From: an uncultured Pseudomonadota bacterium
GTDB taxonomy: Bacteria; Pseudomonadota; Gammaproteobacteria; Burkholderiales; SG8-41
Direction of reading: 5' to 3'
DNA: 5,712 nucleotides
Assembly (NCBI GenBank): GCA_946885605.1
Contig: CAMPGR010000181.1
Coordinates: 1-5,712, forward strand
Shown here: positions 5,175-5,712 of the stretch, piece by piece
Position numbering within the stretch: the first letter of the stretch is position 1
Layout: each line of letters starts with the position of its first letter
Position numbers and translations under genes: made by a program
The notes under the pieces: model-generated
The model's input: the letters and a program-made list of their open reading frames with translations, nothing else
What the model was told of the DNA's origin: nothing
Database searches by the model: none

Positions 5175-5485
5175 CGTAGGAGGAGGCGAACTTACTGCAA
5201 TGCTACGAACAGAGTCGTGCGCCTATGCATGAGACATTCCGTAGCGAAGCGGACTGCAGCTAAATAGCTTCAGCGAGATAAGGCGCTCATATCGGCCACC
5301 GACAACCAAAAACGTTTCACCGATTACTACGATGGCGGAGAAGGATACGCTGGCCGAAGTCGCGCGGCTCCTGAACGTTACGTGTCGCGTTTGGGCGACA
5401 TGACTTTGCTGCGGACTCGGCTTAGTATCTTTGGATTATTACCAAAACCTGAAGAAGTAGGGATGCCGAAAAAGCAGGTGCAACA
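5175..5485. other. Gap between ligase remnant and copy 3: no confident gene
   Basis: The stretch has lower GC than the left half, notably around 5420-5460. No RNA gene, repeat or strong promoter was found. A plus-strand frame is open without stops from 5268 to 5519 but has no ATG before 5400 and no homology I recognise. Confidence 0.6.
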
Positions 5486-5519
5486 ATGCATGAAGCAGAC
5501 CCCGCGTTGGCCGTTATAG
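5400..5519 (+). CDS. Doubtful 39-aa frame overlapping copy 3
   Basis: ATG at 5400 opens a 39-residue frame with a hydrophobic-basic start (MTLLRTRLSIFGLLPKPEE) that ends at a TAG at 5517-5519. It overlaps the first 34 bases of copy 3 in another frame. An internal ATG at 5463 follows AGTAGGG, so a shorter 18-residue leader-like frame translated into copy 3 is also possible. It has no homology and may be noise. Confidence 0.2.
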   Translation: MTLLRTRLSIFGLLPKPEEVGMPKKQVQQCMKQTPRWPL

Positions 5520-5671
5520 GGCGATGCACGGGACCAGCGTGGAAACGACTTAGGGCTATGCGCGGCCAACCGCACTTCGATGCAGTGGTTGCAATACTGA
5601 TTCAGAAAGAAGGCGCGCTTTCAGAAAACGACGTTGAGCAGGCCCTGAGTACGGTGCGCTTCGCAACGTAA
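5486..5671 (+). CDS. RC[ST]G-family small protein, copy 3 (unknown function)
   Basis: Predicted 61-residue protein, the most diverged paralog. It aligns without gaps to copy 2 from residue 10 to 58, with about 17 of 49 identical. Retained are V10, R13-C14-T15-G16, A18, L22-R23, L38, G43 and NDVEQALSTVR (48-58). The DVEQA block is shared exactly with copy 1. Changes include loss of E-A before R-C (I-G here) and of F-R before the acidic block (L-S here). An in-frame TGA lies near 5450 with no start codon between, so the ATG at 5486 is the start; the Shine-Dalgarno (CAGGTG) is weak. A possible new gene begins 7 bp after its stop. Confidence 0.7.
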   Translation: MHEADPALAVIGRCTGPAWKRLRAMRGQPHFDAVVAILIQKEGALSENDVEQALSTVRFAT

Positions 5672-5678
5672 GCCGGGC

Positions 5679-5712
5679 ATGGCCGCTGACGATGATCCGC
5701 TGCGCCTTGCGG
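5679..5712 (+). CDS. Possible start of a new gene, cut by right edge
   Basis: An ATG 7 bp after the stop of copy 3 opens a frame reading MAADDDPLRLA to the window edge. The spacing would suit co-translation with copy 3. Eleven residues are too few to assign a family. LigD proteins sometimes begin with a similar acidic D-D-P-L segment, which would be notable given the ligase remnant nearby, but this is a guess. No good Shine-Dalgarno is visible. Confidence 0.3.
   Translation, partial: MAADDDPLRLA

Overview
The window is GC-rich and looks like chromosome from a proteobacterium, probably beta- or gammaproteobacterial. This rests on a Uup-type ABC-F ATPase, a REP-like G-rich palindrome, a proteobacterial VOC protein and a TerC exporter gene behind a yybP-ykoY riboswitch. 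No genus can be named from the sequence alone.

Left half (1-3022, all leftward genes): a TerC-UspA fusion gene (1501-2757), a small VOC-fold gene (1016-1402) and the first half of uup (from 941 off the left edge) lie head to tail on the minus strand. The TerC gene has a good sigma70-like promoter (2993-3022), a long leader with a well-formed manganese riboswitch aptamer (2825-2945), and a GTG start just after the riboswitch platform. This reads as a metal-responsive exporter unit. The VOC gene has its own short upstream region with a perfect palindrome, and a REP-like hairpin lies between it and uup.

Middle (3115-3314): two tandem 38-bp repeats, then a tRNA-Arg(CCU) gene with encoded CCA on the plus strand. 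This tRNA is a common place for island integration, and the character of the DNA changes after it.

Right half (3315-5712): a loose, low-density accessory-like region. It holds three short genes (3389-3607 minus, 4031-4225 plus, 5486-5671 plus) whose 61-72 aa products are clearly paralogous. They align without gaps around an R-C-[ST]-G motif and a C-terminal D-[VI]-E-x-A motif; I do not recognise the family. Between them lie a possible 43-aa single-pass membrane protein, a DUF6717-like gene (4295-4741, minus), a cluster of three strong hairpins, a third degenerate copy of the 38-bp repeat, and a frameshifted ATP-dependent DNA ligase remnant (5005-5174, minus). A new reading frame may start at the extreme right edge.

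The best candidate for something undescribed is the RC[ST]G mini-protein family, present three times on both strands within 2.3 kb downstream of a tRNA gene. The best-supported regulatory story is the Mn riboswitch controlling a TerC protein that carries its own, apparently ATP-motif-degenerate, universal stress domain.
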